Below, in pieces: positions 63,710 through 64,000 of a stretch of 64,000 bases of DNA. Origin of the DNA: Promicromonospora sukumoe (GTDB taxonomy: Bacteria > Actinomycetota > Actinomycetes > Actinomycetales > Cellulomonadaceae); assembly GCF_014137995.1 (NCBI RefSeq), contig NZ_JACGWV010000001.1, positions 3,658,001 to 3,722,000 of the forward strand, given 5' to 3'. Position 1 is the stretch's first letter. Each line of letters starts with the position of its first letter. The translations under genes were made by a program, and so were the position numbers. The notes under the pieces are model-generated. The model searched no databases. It was not told the DNA's origin and was given only the letters and a program-made list of their open reading frames with translations.

Positions 63710-64000
63710 GCCGACACCTCCACTGGCAGCACGGCCTCGACCGTCCAGCCGCCCTCGGGCCTGGGCCCCGCGGAGAACGATCCGCCGAGGAGCTGGGCGC
63801 GTTCGGCCATGCCCAGCAGGCCGAACCCGGGCTCCGGGACCGGCCCGGGCTCGGCCTGCCCGTCGTCGCTGACCCGCAGCCTGACGATGTCGCCCTCCCG
63901 GCGGACGTCGATCCCGACGCGGGTCGCGCTCCGGGCGTGACGTACGGCGTTAGTCAGTGACTCCTGCGCGAGCCGGTAGAGCGCGGTGTCCACGGGTGGT
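63706..64000 (-). CDS. Sensor histidine kinase, copy 3, C-terminal part
   Basis: The last 98 residues of the kinase, including the N box and G box; the rest lies beyond the window end. Identical to copy 1 as far as visible. Confidence 0.9.
   Translation of the reverse strand, partial: PPVDTALYRLAQESLTNAVRHARSATRVGIDVRREGDIVRLRVSDDGQAEPGPVPEPGFGLLGMAERAQLLGGSFSAGPRPEGGWTVEAVLPVEVSA

Overview
The window is high-GC actinobacterial DNA. The gene set points to Micrococcales, most likely a Cellulosimicrobium-like member of the Promicromonosporaceae/Cellulomonadaceae: a DUF3145 protein, a DtxR/IdeR-type iron box, a large secreted pectate lyase and an actinomycete-type integrative element. The genus is inference.

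Left chromosomal part (1-6.4 kb): a DUF3145 gene, then a leftward block with an HTTM/DUF5819 membrane pair, a small potassium channel, an RtcB-type RNA ligase and a DHA2-type efflux pump. A CAT-anticodon tRNA follows at 6334-6407.

Integrative element (6371-20085, about 13.7 kb): the 38-bp 3' end of the tRNA is repeated at 20048-20085. Between the two copies lie tyrosine integrase, excisionase, a Walker-A replication ATPase, a primase-polymerase, a Nudix protein, small membrane proteins, a TraB/FtsK-type DNA translocase, and a divergently transcribed GntR-kinase fusion with a guanylate-kinase-like partner and a lipoprotein. This is the layout of an actinomycete integrative and conjugative element (AICE). 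Two clusters of short repeats inside it are candidate cis-acting transfer or replication sites.

Middle chromosomal part (20.2-26.9 kb): a HAD phosphatase, a fused PL1 + PL9 pectate lyase with candidate LacI-type operators, and a three-gene flavin operon (luciferase-like monooxygenase, MarR regulator, FMN reductase) with candidate MarR operators.

Right part (26.9-64.0 kb): one 13.8-kb unit is present three times in the order direct, inverted, direct. It carries a D,D-carboxypeptidase gene, a divergent iron-box-controlled ferric-siderophore importer (ATPase, two permeases, binding lipoprotein) with a siderophore-interacting reductase, a DUF2255 protein, an aldo/keto reductase, tRNA-Asn, a two-component system, a DUF6326 membrane protein, a GNAT acetyltransferase and a leucine-rich-repeat protein. 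The two junctions (about 40669 and 54468) are centred on short inverted repeats with 4- and 6-nt spacers. No insertion sequence is visible at them. This matches a tandem inversion duplication or inverted triplication, but it also matches an assembly or amplification artefact. Where I compared the copies they differ only by one- or two-base indels, nearly all in G/C runs, and these break different genes in different copies. The broken copies are therefore better read as consensus errors than as real pseudogenes. The most reliable sequences are copy 1 for 26.9-38.8 kb, copy 2 for 40.7-47.3 kb (the LRR and 203-aa genes are intact only there), and copy 3 from 58.2 kb onward.
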